Shown here piece after piece: positions 49,449 through 62,384 of a stretch of 64,000 bases of DNA. The position numbers and the translations under genes are program-made. Within the stretch, counting starts at the first letter, position 1. The number at the start of each line of letters is the position of its first letter. The notes beneath the pieces were generated by a model. That model searched no databases and was not told the DNA's origin. It saw nothing but the letters and a program-made list of their open reading frames with translations. The stretch spans positions 75,783,001 to 75,847,000 of the forward strand of contig CM075656.1 in assembly GCA_037953625.1 (NCBI GenBank). The letters are read 5' to 3'. Source of the stretch: Crotalaria pallida (taxonomy: Eukaryota > Streptophyta > Magnoliopsida > Fabales > Fabaceae).

Positions 49449-49645
49449 AAAGTCAATTAAAAGTATAACAAATATGCATCATCTAATAAATAACTCATCA
49501 AACACTCAAAAATCAATATTAAGAGCTCTAAGTAGAGGAATAAACAAAAGTCAATTAAAAGTATAACAAAATATGCATCATCTAATAAGTAATTCATCAA
49601 ACACTCAAAAATCAAAATTAAGAGCTTTAAGTAGAGGAATGAGGG
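49449..49645. repeat. Two-copy 98-bp tandem duplication in Helitron A
   Basis: AGTCAATTAAAAGTATAACA occurs at 49451 and 49549. The following ~95 bases (CATCATCTAATAA, CAAACACTCAAAAATCAA, AAGAGCT) repeat with a few changes. Confidence 0.85.
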
Positions 49646-49889
49646 AAAAAATAAAAATAAAAGAGAGAATTTGGAGAAGAGAATTCTTAGAATTAGATAG
49701 AACTTAAAAAATTAAATGGGAGGGCCTATTATATATATATATATATATATAAATAGTGATTTTTTTAATATTTTTTTAATATTTTTGTTGAGGATAATGA
49801 TTTCTTCAACAAATTGAGGATAATGATTTCACATACAGATAATGATTATATAAATTTAAATAATTAATTTAATTTCAAATTGTAATTTT

Positions 49890-50081
49890 GGTTAGAGATA
49901 ATGTTATTTATCAACAAAATCAGTTAGATTAATTTTATTTCGTTGTACAGTTTGGTTTGAACTCTTACCTTTTTATATAATTATTTTTAGTTGTTGTTAA
50001 TAATAATCTTTAATTTAAAATATTTAATATAAAAAAAAAATTAAAATATCAACAACCCGTGCATTGCACGGAGTAAGCTAG
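49890..50081 (+). mobile_element. Helitron 3' end in opposite orientation (B)
   Basis: On the plus strand CCCGTGCATTGCACGG is followed by AGTAAGCTAG|T (50078-50082). The ~190 bases before it match, in reverse complement, the 3' region of Helitron C (50695-50890; CAAACC, AACTCTTACCTTTTT). Its 5' end is not identified, so this is a fragment or an inserted, truncated copy. Confidence 0.6.
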
Positions 50082-50694
50082 TTAGGATATAAAATAAGAA
50101 ATAATAGGAGAACAAAATTATTAGAATTAGAGAGATATAAAGGTAAAAAAAATGTAAAATTTAATGTGAAATCCTATTATAAATTTTTTAATATTTTTGT
50201 TGAGGATAATGATTACTTTTTTTTTAAAACAAATCGAGGATAATGATTTCACGTACAGATAATGATTAAATAAATTTGTGATTTTTTAATATTTTTTTCA
50301 ATACTTTAGTCGAGGACAATGATTATTTTTTTTCCAACAAATAATTGAGGATAATAATTTTACATACATATAATGATTGAATAAATTTAAAAAAAAATTT
50401 TAATTTTGAATTGTAATTTTGTTTAAGATAATGATTATCTATCTAGAAACTCTCTGGTGCGAGGAAAGCTTCACGGGACAAACGTAATGCCTCGAAAATT
50501 TCTCCGGCAAACGTGATACCTCGAAAATGGATCCTTTTATATATAGATAGTAGATATAATGACTGCTCTTTTTTTTTAATATTTTTAATATTATATTTGT
50601 TTATGTATAGATAAATATTAAATTAATGTATTTTTTATATAGTTGATCGATGAAGTAACACTTTTTATATATCATTATTACATTTATTATGATA

Positions 50695-52986
50695 TTAGCT
50701 CTTACCCCGTGCAATAATGCACGGGTTATTGATATTTTAATTTTTTTATATTAAATATTTTGAATTAAACATTATTATTATTATTATTATTATCATTATT
50801 ATAAAGTAAAGAGTATTATTAAACAACAAAAAAAATAATTATACAAAAAGGTAAGAGTTCAAACCAAATCCTATAATTTAAAAAATTAATCTAAATGATC
50901 TTGTTGATAAAGTTTGTACTTCATCATATGAAAAAAGAATGTAACACTTTTTATATGAGATATTCCTTATTTATTTTATGGATAAATTCACATTTTTATA
51001 TATGGTTATCAAATTTATTATGATAAATAAATATTAAATCAGAATTGAACATGATCTTTTTTATATTTATGTGATGGATGAAGTAGTTTTTTTGTTGTAC
51101 AATTAATATTTTTTAAAAAAATATGATTATCACATTTGTTGTTATTAATCATAATTAAATATTTTTATCTTTTTAATCAATTATCTTATCTCAAGTTAAT
51201 AATAAGATTGAATCCTAATAATCTTTATCTTATCTCAAGCTAAATATTTTTATTATTTTTTATGGTTATATTTATCTTATTGGATCTTAATATTTCTTTT
51301 CTTTTCTTTTTTTTTTTAATACTTCTCATCATATCTTAATATTAAAAAATGGAGACATATGCCAACAGCAAAGATGGACTCTTAGTTTAATTTTTTTAAA
51401 TAAACCTAATATCTATATTACCTAAACGGTAGTGGGATAACGTAAGAATATGGTAGAAAAAAAAGTTTTATTGGAATTTATATATATACTCACATTTCTA
51501 CATAATAAGTAGTAATATCTATCATACCTTTATAAATATGGTGAATATAAATTTTAGTAGCGGTGTGAGTGACTAAACATAAATTTGGTTTATCAACATA
51601 ATTTTAAGTTTTTTTTTTCAATTGATTTTTAAAATTATTAATTGATCTTAGACTAATGATCCATATCATAAAAGGAAAAAAATAGAAAGATAATATTGTA
51701 AAAAAATTTGGCTTGTTATTAATAGTTTTAATTTTCTTGTCACAATAAAAAATAAAAAACAAAAAATATTTATATCAGATATAAAATCAAATCCTATTTT
51801 TATATAGGATGATTTTTAACTATTACAATAAACAAAATATATTATAGAAGGAAAATCAAATCCTATTATTATATAGGATGATTACATTTGGTTTGTTATT
51901 AATAGTTTTAATTCTCTTGTCACAATAAAAAACCTAAAACAAAAAATATTAACATCAAACATAAAATCAAATCCTATTTTTATATAGGATGATTTTTATC
52001 TATTACAATAGACAAAATATATTATAGAAAAACAAATCAACTCCTATTATTATATTGCTGCAATATAATAAATCAAATCCTATTATTATAAATAAAGTCT
52101 TCTTAAATTAAAACTTGAATCTATCAAGAAAATGATACGGTAGGATTTGGTATATCGGCCAACGTCAGACGCCATCTTCCACTGTCTGCGTGATTAAAGA
52201 GGCCATTGGTGCAGATAACAATAAATAGCCATCTTCCTTAGTAGTTTATGATAGACTCCCTGAAGCAATTAATGCAATATTAGATTTTGATGCACTCTAT
52301 TGTCAACCGCCCGCAATTGAAAAATCAATCACTACAAAAAAAAAACTGGTTGAACATTATTTACTTTGCCGGGTAACCACACAATTGATTACATCCAGAT
52401 CAAAATTTTGAACAAACTACGATTTGATCACTTGTGCACACAAATTGTTGAATTAAAGTAAATATTTAGAGAGAAACTTAAGAATCAAATAATATAAATT
52501 AAGATAAGAGCGAATTATTAGAATTAAAAAAACTTAACGACGAAAAAAATACAAAAACTAAAGGCAAATATAATTGTGAGATTGTTGTTTACCTGAATAT
52601 CCATAAGTTTGTGAGCCAATTCCAATTCGCATAAATGCTAAAATATTGTTGAGGAGTCATCCAATGCATATTACGTACTATATAAAATGATTTTGAAAAC
52701 TTGTAAAATTAATGATAATGATTTCAGATAAGATTAAATAAATTTGAATAGAAACCTCATCTTTTTGGGTTTATCGTTTGGATGATAATGATTATTTTTT
52801 TAACAAAATGAGGATAATGATTTTACATTGAGGATAATAATTTCACATATAGATAATTTATTTAATTTCAAATTATAATTTTGATTAGAAATAATGTTAT
52901 TTACCTACAAACACTCTGGTGCAAGTATTCATTAAGCAGACAAACGTGATGCCTCGAAAAGAGATTTTTTATATAAGTGTAGTAGA
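50695..52986 (-). mobile_element. Non-autonomous Helitron C, 2.3 kb
   Basis: The 5' end on the minus strand is A|TCTACTACACTTATATAAAA (52986), followed by the family block CTTTTCGAGGCATCACGTTT. The 3' end is CCCGTGCATTATTGCACGGG, then GTAAGAG and CTAA|T (50695). No gene is present. It contains a 180-bp tandem repeat. Confidence 0.75.
51711..52068. repeat. Two-copy 180-bp tandem repeat in Helitron C
   Basis: TTGTTATTAATAGTTTTAAT occurs at 51713 and 51893. Inside each unit, AAATCAAATCCTATT(T/A)TTAT and ATATAGGATGATT recur, so there is also an inner half-repeat. Confidence 0.8.
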
Positions 52987-53152
52987 TTATGATCAATTGT
53001 AGTGGAATCCAAATTAAACTTTTTTTTAATATTTTTTGTTTGATGATATTATGAGTATATTTAAGGATAAATCAAAATATTTCCTATTTAATGGGACATG
53101 ATAATTTAGTATTTTTTGATATAAATTATCATCTTTTTAATATGATTATCAC

Positions 53153-53153
<1 letters not shown>

Positions 53154-53184
<31 letters not shown>
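53154..53184. repeat. (ATT)n microsatellite
   Basis: About ten ATT units. A shorter run of the same kind lies at about 50766-50792 inside Helitron C. Confidence 0.85.
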
Positions 53185-53185
<1 letters not shown>

Positions 53186-54354
53186 TATTTAAATATTTTG
53201 ATATTTTTCATCGTTTATCTTATATCAAATTAATCATAAGATTTGATCCTAAAAAATCTTTATCCTAATTGTTCTAATCATCTTGAATTATTTTTTTTTT
53301 CAATTTTTGAAATGTATGTACCTTTGTTTTTAATTTGTTACAATTTTTTTAGAGATTATAACAACTAAAGTATTTATCAATTGCAAACTTTTTACAAAAT
53401 GATAATCATTATATTTAATCATATATTTTTTCTAGTTTAGCTTTAGAGTTGACGTACTGTGCCAAATATTAAGGGAAGTTTGTGAGCTATGATGTATACT
53501 CCAAACGCATCAACCTATACAGATTTATGATCTCTTCATGGATCATGTGGAAATTTATAGATGAGACATGCAAAATCTTTTTTTTATATGTTTTATAAGC
53601 ATTGAATCTGTCTACTTTTTGTAATTTGTAGATAGCATCAAAATTTTTTATTCCGTGAATATCCTAACCAAATAATCCCTAAGTTTTTTTTATAGATTAA
53701 TCCTCAGATTTTTAATATAACACTTTTTATATTAATTATTATTTTTTCATAATTATTTTGATAAAAAAACAAATAAATTTATCTCGATAATACATTTAGA
53801 TAAAGTGGTTACAAAAAAAGTAGGAAGAGATTTAGATTGAATTTAGCTATTTTTATCTTTGGGTCTGTAGTTTGTATCTTGTTTTTTTTTTTTTTAATGT
53901 TGTTGTTATCTTTTAATATACATTTAGATAATAACATCTAGAGTTTAGAGAATGAATATCAAAGCTGTAGTAGATTCGGAATGAAAAAATCCGATCATCA
54001 AATGAGTTTATGTTTTGGCCTCCAAAACGGGTTTGAAAATTCGGGTCACTGAGAGATAGCTACGATATGATCTTGGTTGGGTCCGTCGAGGCTAAGCATG
54101 AAAATAGGAAGAGTTGGATGCGAGTAAGTGTGACAGTGTCAGAGTGAGAAACATTATTTACACATCATCATCATCATCATCATCGTCATCGCTCTCTTAT
54201 GCTACAAACACACAACAAAAATCAAATTTAAAATAAGAAATAAATAATTAGGAACATAAAATACGAAATAATAAAATTAGATAATTCTTGGAAGTAGGGA
54301 GATCTGAATGTGAAACAAAGATAAAAAATGAAGGTGAGACATGTTATATATAGT

Positions 54355-54754
54355 GATTTTTTTAAATATATATTTTTTTTAGGATAATGATTACTTTTTT
54401 TTTTCAATAAAATGAGGATAATGATTTCACATACAGATAATGCTCAAGCATCATATCTTTGTGTTTATCGATCTTTTTGAGGATAATGATTTTTTTTAAT
54501 AAAATGAGGATAATGATTCAACATATTCTACGTATAGATAATTTATTTAATTTTAAATATTAATTTTGAACAGATAATTTATTTATTTTAAATTATAATT
54601 TTGATTAAAGACGATATTATCTACCTACAAATGCTCTGGTACGAGTATTCCTTAAGCGAACAAATGTGTTGCCTCGAAAATTTCTCCAACAAACGTGGTG
54701 CCTCAAAAATGGATATTTTTATACAAGTATATATATATATATATATATAAAATA
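54355..54754 (-). mobile_element. Helitron D, 5' part
   Basis: The 5' end on the minus strand is A|TCTATTTTATATATAT (54754), enlarged by a TA run. It is followed by the same block as in A and C (CATTTTTGAGGCACCACGTTT-like, then TCTGGTACGAG in the plus sense CTCGTACCAGAG). No 3' hairpin/CTRR is seen before Helitron C, so this copy is truncated or its end is decayed; the left border given is approximate. Confidence 0.55.
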
Positions 54755-55176
54755 GATGCAGTCATAAATTAAAAAAAAACAAAACAGTCAAGAAATTATA
54801 TGAAATTATTAATATTAATTATTAATTTCAGATTTTAGAATTACAGTACCATTTTGCTTCCTCCAAACTTACACTACAAGTCTTCAACTTCTCCGCTCTC
54901 AAATTATGAGTTGACAGTGTTGCTTTTCAAAGCCTCTCTCTTCAAATCATCAAATCATAATTCAAATAACAATCCTTATCTCTTTTTCCTTCCTCTTTTC
55001 AATTTTCCGAAGACAAATAAAGGAGTTATCTTTTCATTTCATCTCAAAGTTTTGTTGTAAGAGAATTCCGATAAACTCCATTGCAAAGTCGCTCCGAAAA
55101 TTGAAAATTTTTAACTTTTTTAAGAACCCCATTATTCGTTTTATCTTAAAGTTACAATCTTTTTCTTCATATTAGC

Positions 55177-58100
55177 ATGGAAGATAATGCATTGGTGATG
55201 GTAATAAGCTCTTATGATGGAGAAGAAGAAGAAAACCCAAAATGTTTGGAAAAGAAGGAAGGCTTAGAAGAAAAGGTTGTTGTTGTTGATTGGATAAAAC
55301 AGTTTCTTGATCTGTCCGATGAAGAAGAAGAACAAGGAAACGAGGTTGTTGTGGATAGTGAAGTGAAGAAAGACGATGAAGGAGAAGCTGAGTCATTATC
55401 AAAGTGTAGTTCAATATCAATAAAACCTTTGAAAGAAGAAGATGAAGAAGATGAAGATGATTGTGTGGTTTTGGATGGTGACCCTGAAAAGAATGTTAAC
55501 TCGGTGGAGAAGGCACAAGCTGAGTCAGATGAGATGCTTGTAGTTGGGGAGAAGGGTCAGGTATTTTCCATCCTTGTGTTAGAGTGTGTTTGGCTCAGTA
55601 GTAAAAAAAAAATTATTTAAACAATCAATTATTTTAGAATAATCGATTATAGTGTAACATGTTTTATGTTTGGACATGTTTGCTGAAAAAATATTTTAAA
55701 ATTTGGGTTTCCTTGAGAAACTAAGCATATAATGCTGGTGACTTCTTAAATACGCAATTTTCGAGATGAGTGAGATTAAGAAAATCCTTAAAATTTTAAG
55801 CTTTTTATGTTTTGGTCTCCCATAGCATCTTCCCACCTACATGACTAATTTCTTCATACTCACATGAATCTATGGATCACGTTCAGAGCCACATAGTTAG
55901 GGGACCTTGAGATTGTAAAAGATAACATGTTTAGCTTATGATGTATAAAAAAGATTATTAAAGGTGGAATGGAGTTCTTTGATTATACTATTATTAATGT
56001 ATTTGTTTGGTAGTCATTTCTATGTCAATGAAAACATCGGAGAAAAATTGTGATTCTTGTTAAAATGGTCAAATAACTTTTTTTTTCTGATAAAAAAAAA
56101 AGTCAAATAACTTTTTCAAACAATATTGGAACTTCTAGCTTTGTTACAAACTGCTTTTTTCATACAAAATGATTTTTTTTCATACTTTAATTAGATTTAC
56201 CAAAGATGTCATATTGAATCTGAAACATTTTATTTCTTACTATTATAATCTTTGCCAAACGACCTCTTGGTGTGCAAGAAAGGACAAAATGAGAGAATTT
56301 ATGTCCTGCATGGCATATTTGCATTGCAGCATTTTTGCCCTGCCATTTTTATGAAGCGTCGTGACGTTTCTCGAAATTTTTGGTGATGTTTTTGGCATTA
56401 CTTTAATTATGTTGTCAACCAAAGCATGTAATTATTTTCAGATACTATGCCAAAAGTTTGACTTAGCTCAGTTAGCTGAATTGGCAACCTTAAGATATTT
56501 TCCTTTCTTTTTCTATTAGCATTTCCCCCTTTAATTTAATGCTTTGGGCATGGATTGTCTCCTTCATGGAATGGAATGACAAGAGAACATGATGAGCTTG
56601 TATGTAGAATGTGACGAAGCACATACACTTCAAAATAGTTGCTGAGAACACTTCATATGGGACACTTTGTGGACTACCTTGATGGCAATAATACATCTTT
56701 AGATGGCAATAACACAATAGTTAAATAAATATTAGGATTTTATCACATTCATAAAGTCATACTAATGTTTTAAACGTTATTTACTCTTTCAAATTTATGG
56801 TTTTTGTTTGTATTTTAATGTTACACTAATTTTGCATCTTATATTATAGTCATATCCTATCAATTTTAAAATTTTCCGTATCTATATATTAGTTGTCTTG
56901 TGTCTTATCTGTACTTCCTTGGGAGAATCAAACTTGTCTCAGCTTTGATGGGAGATACAAAGTTGTATCTTTTGAACCATAATGTATTTGAAAAGCATAA
57001 AGGTGCTCTATTGCCGACTTTAGCCTCATGGACAATTCATGCATGACAAGAAATTTCCACATGGGGGAAAGTTAAGAGTACTGAAATTAACAAGCTTGAG
57101 ATGACAGAGGACTTGGATCCTGGGATGTGTACTTGTTGAATGGATTCGTTCGAAAAATTGAAATTAGAATTGCTCATCCTCATCGAGATCTTATAATATA
57201 TGTGGGCTAACTCAATCCATAGTATTTGGAAGTACGGACATTAGGAATAGCCAAAAGTATCCGTGAATTGTCCAATACGGACAAGTCAAGTATTTTGAAG
57301 TTTCTGTGCTTAATAGATCATCCGTGTTAATACTCTATGTTTCGTTACAAGTGCAGCATGGTTACTAATGATTCAGTTATATATAATTTCTACTATACTT
57401 TAGACATTATTAGTTTAGACATTTGCTTTTAGTGCTGCATTACTTTTTTCTATTTGCTCATTCTTTTTATTTTATTTTATAGAATTTCTGCCTTAAGTTT
57501 TCTATGGTACTTTTCATGCATGACTTTGTTTACTCAAAATCATAATTGTATGCTTTATTTTCTTATTATTGAGTATGCATCTGCCATCTGTAGCATTTTA
57601 GATATGGAGATTCACTTTTGTTTTCAACTTGCAGATTGCATGCAGAGACTTTCCTCATGCCCGGCATCTTTGTAGCAATTTTCCTTTTTCTTCCACCCCC
57701 CACCAGAGACACTGTGATAAGGTAAAGATCATAATTCTCATATTTATAGATGTTTATAAGTATTAAGTTTGGGGGTTTTGGCCCTAGCAAGGACGCTAAA
57801 AAGCTTTGGCAATATGCTTGCTTCGCGGTTTTGTGGTGCATTTGGTTTTTAACAAAATACTAGAATCTTTTCAGTGTTGGGTGTTTTTGTCAGATTTGCA
57901 GAGAGATTGGAATGGTTTGCTGCATGTTTGTTCTCAGTTATTTTGTCTCTCTTTGTATTTTCTGTTCAGTTCTTGAGGATTCCTTTTCCTCTCGTTTTTG
58001 TACTGCCCTCTGTACATTATTCTTCCATCAAAATAAAAAGATCGTAATTCATAACCTAAGGCTATATCAGAATTTAGCACTTATATGCATTAACTGGTTT

Positions 58101-59557
58101 CATTATAATTGTTTCTTATGTTATATGCTATTCAATATTATCCTTCCATTACTTTAATTTCATTTTTTGATGATGACATGCAGTGCCACTGTTATGTGTG
58201 TGACTCCTTAGCACCATGTCTGATGTGGGGTACTGGCCTTTCAACCGCTGATCACTGTCATGCAACTGATAAATCTCAGATGTGGAAAACTCTCAGGAAA
58301 AATCTCAAGTTGGCCATGACTGCTCCATCATTACCAGCTTCAACAAATCATGTTATTACCACACACAATGTTAGGAATCCTCCTCAATTTAACAATTTTC
58401 TGCCACTTAATAATATGCATCTGTCTGCAAATTCCATGTTACTGAATCAGCCAGTGAGTTCAACTTCTGTGCCGCCTATATGGAGCACAATCACATCTCC
58501 AAGTCTCATACCTCAAAATCAGGCCTTTAGGCCACCTACTACAATGCATACATGGTCTTCACCAAATTCCAGCTTATTGAATCATGTCCTTAGGCCTATT
58601 AGTACTATACCTGTACCCTCCACAGTCACCAACTTATCCCATTCCTTTCCAAGGCAATTGCTAGGTGTACGTAATCATGCCATCGAAAAGCAGCGTGTTC
58701 GCCATGGTGCAATCAGTGTAGGACCTCAGTTCGTTGGTTCTCATATGATGTCCAATAATGTATGCTATGTTGGGAGCACACTGGGAGTGAACCATTCTAC
58801 TCAAGTTTCACCTGGATTCAGCAATAATGTCAATGCATCACGGCAAGGTCACAGATATCAACCCACAACTGGATTTTCAAGTAACAGAACTCATGGAAAC
58901 GATGATGTTTTGGGTAATCGAGCTGACACGCAGGCACCTCGCCAATCGAATCATGGCCAGAATTTTAATGGATCTTATATTCAGCGTAGTGGTGCTGCTT
59001 CAAGTTATGTGGCTCAGCTAAATAGAAATCAGCATTTAGATAAGCAGCATCATATTGGAAGCCAAAATGAAATCAATGTTCAAGGATCTCGTATTTCAGA
59101 TAATGGTGCTCCTCCAAGCTATGTGGCTCATATAAATAGAAATCAGCATTTAAATAAGCAGCAGCATATTGGAACTCGAAATGAAAATGCACAAGGAAAT
59201 GTTATCCGTTGTGGAATCACAATGCAAAATGGTTACCAACAGAAACCTCATGATGTGAGTCAAAGTGAGTCTACAAGAAAGCCAGTTTTTTCAGCTTTTG
59301 ACTCAAATTGGGCTGAGATTAATAGTCAGAGCATTTCTCATAAACAAAGTTCAAGATCTATGAACCAACCATCCAATGTCAAAGCTTCTGGTACACAGTT
59401 TAGTGGAAACACTAACCTAAGCTTGGTTGATGATATCAAGAACTGGCTTTTTGATGATCAAGATTTTCTTCCAGTTGTAGCAGATGCTGCTGCTTTGGCA
59501 TCTGACGTGAAGATACCATCTCCTGCACTTAGCAAAACTGATACTAGGATGTTTTAA
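55177..59557 (+). CDS. RIN13: RPM1-interacting protein 13 (RIN13)-like, 3 exons
   Basis: Exons are 55177-55560, 57635-57721 and 58184-59557, with introns of 2,074 and 462 bp, encoding 614 residues. Residues 1-128 are very acidic (DLSDEEEEQGNE, EEDEEDEDDCVVLDGD). Exon 2 and the start of exon 3 hold the conserved Cys/His module: DFPHARHLCSNFPFSSTPHQ, HCDKCHCYVCDSLAPC, WGTGLSTADHCHATD. The remaining ~430 residues are polar (N, S, Q, H) and probably disordered. They include two tandem copies of SYVA-x-x-NRNQHL-x-KQ-x-HIG. The Cys/His module and acidic start match plant proteins annotated as RIN13, reported to interact with the RPM1 resistance protein and enhance resistance. Function here is inferred. 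No zinc-binding role is proven, though the C/H spacing invites it. A Helitron 5' end lies ~420 bp upstream. Confidence 0.75.
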
Positions 59558-60315
59558 TCTGATTTTGTTGACTCCTTAGGATGATAGTAATGCTGTCAAT
59601 GAAGGAGCAAGTATTCTTGGTACAATGGCTACTTAATTTTCTATGGTGATTAGTTTCATGCATTGAACAGTGTGAATCTTGGAGCTTAGAAGCCTTAGGT
59701 CTAGGACTAATCAATGAGGGTTCTCCATTATAAGGAAGTGAGTGAAAGTGAAACCATATATTTGAGCAGCATTGTTTTGTTTCAGATTCAATTATTTTGA
59801 GCATGTCTAAGGATTCTATTTGCCTCAAAAAAGTGCACATAACATCATTTTCTAAGAGAAAGGGTTTCTCTAATATTATGCCATCCCAAAGCGTATATGT
59901 TAAATTTATTTGACCCTGAAGCACTTAAAAAGACAAAATAATGTTCTTGCGTAATTTGATTATTATTGGATTTTCTATATGATTGCCATTTTTTTATCAT
60001 TTATATTTAGTGTATACTATTTTCATCCATGAACATAATATTAGCGATTTTCTATATTTTTAGTTCTTGGACCAGAGTGATTCTATGAATTAGTTTTAGT
60101 TCAATTTTATTTTATTTTTTTTGGTGGACAATTTTATTTTAATTTTTATTTCTTTAATAAATTGAAAATTTATTAATGAATATCTCGCATAAGCATCATA
60201 GTCGGAAACTCTCCATCTCCTAGAAAGGGGTGAAGAGAACCCATCATATCATTTGTTCAAGATTCACTTAAAGATTTAATGGTTTTGATATACCCAACTT
60301 TGGGGATGGAGTTTA
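59558..60315. other. 3' flank of the RIN13-like gene and intergenic DNA
   Basis: This probably includes the 3' untranslated region to about 59930. No other gene is seen. Confidence 0.5.
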
Positions 60316-61146
60316 AGCAATAAATTGTTTACACCTTTTGTCAACAACAACTTTAATTGACATTAATTAGAATCAATTAAAAATATTATTTTTATTTTGT
60401 ATTTTTGATTTTTTTCTCATTACATATTTTTAAGTTCCCTTTTATACCACTTTCTCATTCTCTCTTCCCATTTCACTAAGAAATAAAGGTTTGAAACTGG
60501 TTCAGATCGATCTATATGAATTTATTGAAAAGTTTATGAAAGATAGCCACAATCGTAGAAGAAATGGTGGTGCAGTGCCGCGACAAATAATGGTGGTGCT
60601 TTTCAAAAATATGCTACTTCCTCCGTTTCACAATGTTTGGCCTTTTAGGTCTGGGCACACAAATTAAGAAAGTGTTAATTATTGTAAGTATTATGTATAG
60701 TTTGTCTAAAATGTCCCTATTTAATCCTTATTGAAAATTGTAATGGTATTTAATTTTTATTAGTAAGTGTGTCCATTAATTAATGTATAGTGGTTTAGAG
60801 ATGAGAGAGATGATAAAAGTATAATTAATGAGGAGTAAGAGAAATGATTGAATGAAAGGTTAATATTGGAAAAAAAAAATGTTTGTGTATTGAAAATGTA
60901 AAATGTCAAACATTGTGAAACAAGAAAAAAAAGCTAAAAGGCCAAACATTGTGAAACGGAGGGAGTATTAATCTTGAACCTGAAAAGGAAAGAGAGAAAG
61001 GGAAAAGGGTGTAAAAGACAATTTAAAAATATGAAATGGAAATAGTCAAAAATACAAAATAAAAATAATATTTTTAATTAATTTTAATTAATACTAATTA
61101 AAGTTGTTGTTGACAAAATGTGTAAAAGGAAAACAAATTTATTGCT
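60316..61146. mobile_element. Long-TIR MITE split by a Stowaway-like insertion
   Basis: The left arm begins AGCAATAAATTGTTTACACC. The reversed right arm begins AGCAATAAATTTGTTTTCC, and both continue with TTTTGTCAACAACAACTTTA, ATTAATTAGAATCAATTAAA-like and TATTTTTATTTTGTATTTTT. The arms are about 190 bp. TA lies on both sides (60314-60315 and 61147-61148). Without the inner element it is about 480 bp. No gene. Confidence 0.75.
60617..60965. mobile_element. Inner Stowaway-like MITE with near-perfect TIRs
   Basis: The left end, CTTCCTCCGTTTCACAATGT, pairs with the reversed right end CTCCCTCCGTTTCACAATGT. The match extends through TTGGCCTTTTAG. TA flanks lie at 60615-60616 and 60966-60967. A second partial copy of the end (GTCAAACATTGTGAAACAAG) sits just inside the right TIR. 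349 bp, apparently young. Confidence 0.85.
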
Positions 61147-61378
61147 TAGTTATCAAAACAAATAAACGAATCTCAATGGCATAATGATAAAATGATAGTA
61201 ACACGCGTCATAATGATTTTTTATTAAAAAGGATTTAAATAAAATAAAGCAACGTGATAATGCTTAATGAGAATCGATGACGATGCGAAATTAACTAGAG
61301 AACAAACATCGGAAGAAGAAGGAGGGGTACAGCAGACGTTATAAAAATAAGTAAGTGAGAAATAAGCATGACAAGAGA

Positions 61379-61909
61379 TCGGGTTTGAGGCGAGTTTCGA
61401 TAATACGAGCCTCGCATCTACTAAGCTCAAGGTGGATTCGGGTGCGGTTTCAGAAGAATGGGTATGAAAAAGTGAAAATCAAACTCATTCCCTTGGTTTT
61501 TGTTAAACCTGCTGGTAACCCATCTAATTATTTTTTAAAATTATTTTTTATTGTATTAAACAAAAAACACACATAAGATACATTATAATTGAAATAATAT
61601 ATAATAATAAAAGTCAAATTTTATAAATATTTAAGAACTTAAGAATTAAATCATGGTTTTAGCTAAATATGTTAGTTTGACTTTACCATTTAACTATAAT
61701 TATAATTAAAATTATTTAAATTTTATATAAGGGTTTGGGAGCGGGGGCGGGGCAGGTACTTAAAATACGAGACCCGTCCCATCCCATCTTTTTAAAGCGG
61801 ATTTCGGTTTCGGGTTTCTTCGAACCCAATTAGAACGGGTTTTCCCCACTAAAATCGGGTAGGTTTCAAGCGAATACACGCGAGTATGGGTTTTTTGTGA
61901 TCCCTAGTG
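61379..61909. mobile_element. hAT-like relic with GGGT-rich ends (candidate)
   Basis: The right end, reversed, is TAGGGATCACAAAAAACCC, a common hAT-type ending, followed by GTGACAAA. ATGACAAG near 61370 could be the decayed matching duplication. Both ends are rich in CGGGT/ACCCG words with an AT-rich middle. Borders are weakly supported. Confidence 0.35.
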
Positions 61910-62376
61910 ACAAAGTTGTGATGAGAAATAAAAATATAATAATTGTAATTAAAGTTATTTAAATAGAATTAAAATGTGATGGTAATATAAAAATATAAGA
62001 TACTTATTTAATGCTTATCAAAACTGAAAAAATAAGAAGGATAAAATTGAATCTTGAAAATATGATTAAGCCTAAATTATTATTTTTTTTTTTTAAAAAA
62101 AAAACGCGTATAAAGTTACTAAGAGTTGCAAGGAGCAAAGATGGACTAGCCAAGGTGTATCAAAAATTACTTATTAGAGTTGGTCAACGAAAGTGTTGCT
62201 ATTTTTGTGCTTTAATAAATTTTAACCACACGTATTTCATGTGCTAAATTTGTAGTAATACCGTTCCAATATTCACGGTTGGAGAATCTCTTCAATTAAC
62301 CAAAGAACATAAAAAGAATCTAACAACTAACCGACCAAAAACAAAAGAATCTCTTCAGCAACAAACCATTATAATT
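61910..62376. other. Upstream region of the ammonium transporter
   Basis: AT-rich, with an A/T homopolymer run near 62082-62104. No gene is seen. Confidence 0.4.
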
Positions 62377-62384
62377 TATAAATA
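62377..62384 (+). promoter_or_regulatory. Candidate TATA box of AMT1
   Basis: TATAAATA lies 182 bp upstream of the start codon, ahead of a CT-rich leader. Position and sequence fit a plant core promoter. Confidence 0.5.

Larger units (their letters stand above)
49298..50554 (-). mobile_element. Non-autonomous Helitron A
   Basis: The 5' end on the minus strand is A|TCTACTATCTATATATAAA (50554). The 3' end is CCCGTGCATTGCACGGG followed eight bases later by CTAG|T (49298-49301). Flanks are A and T, as Helitrons require. It is 1,257 bp with no gene. A second Helitron 3' end in the opposite direction lies inside it. Confidence 0.8.

Noticed and set aside
49449..52068. CRISPR-like spaced repeats
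   Set aside because: The repeats are long two-copy tandem duplications inside Helitrons, without short regular repeats or unique spacers, and the genome is a plant's.
54854..55060. 68-codon frame just before the RIN13-like gene
   Set aside because: It lies in the likely 5' untranslated region and shows no conserved feature.
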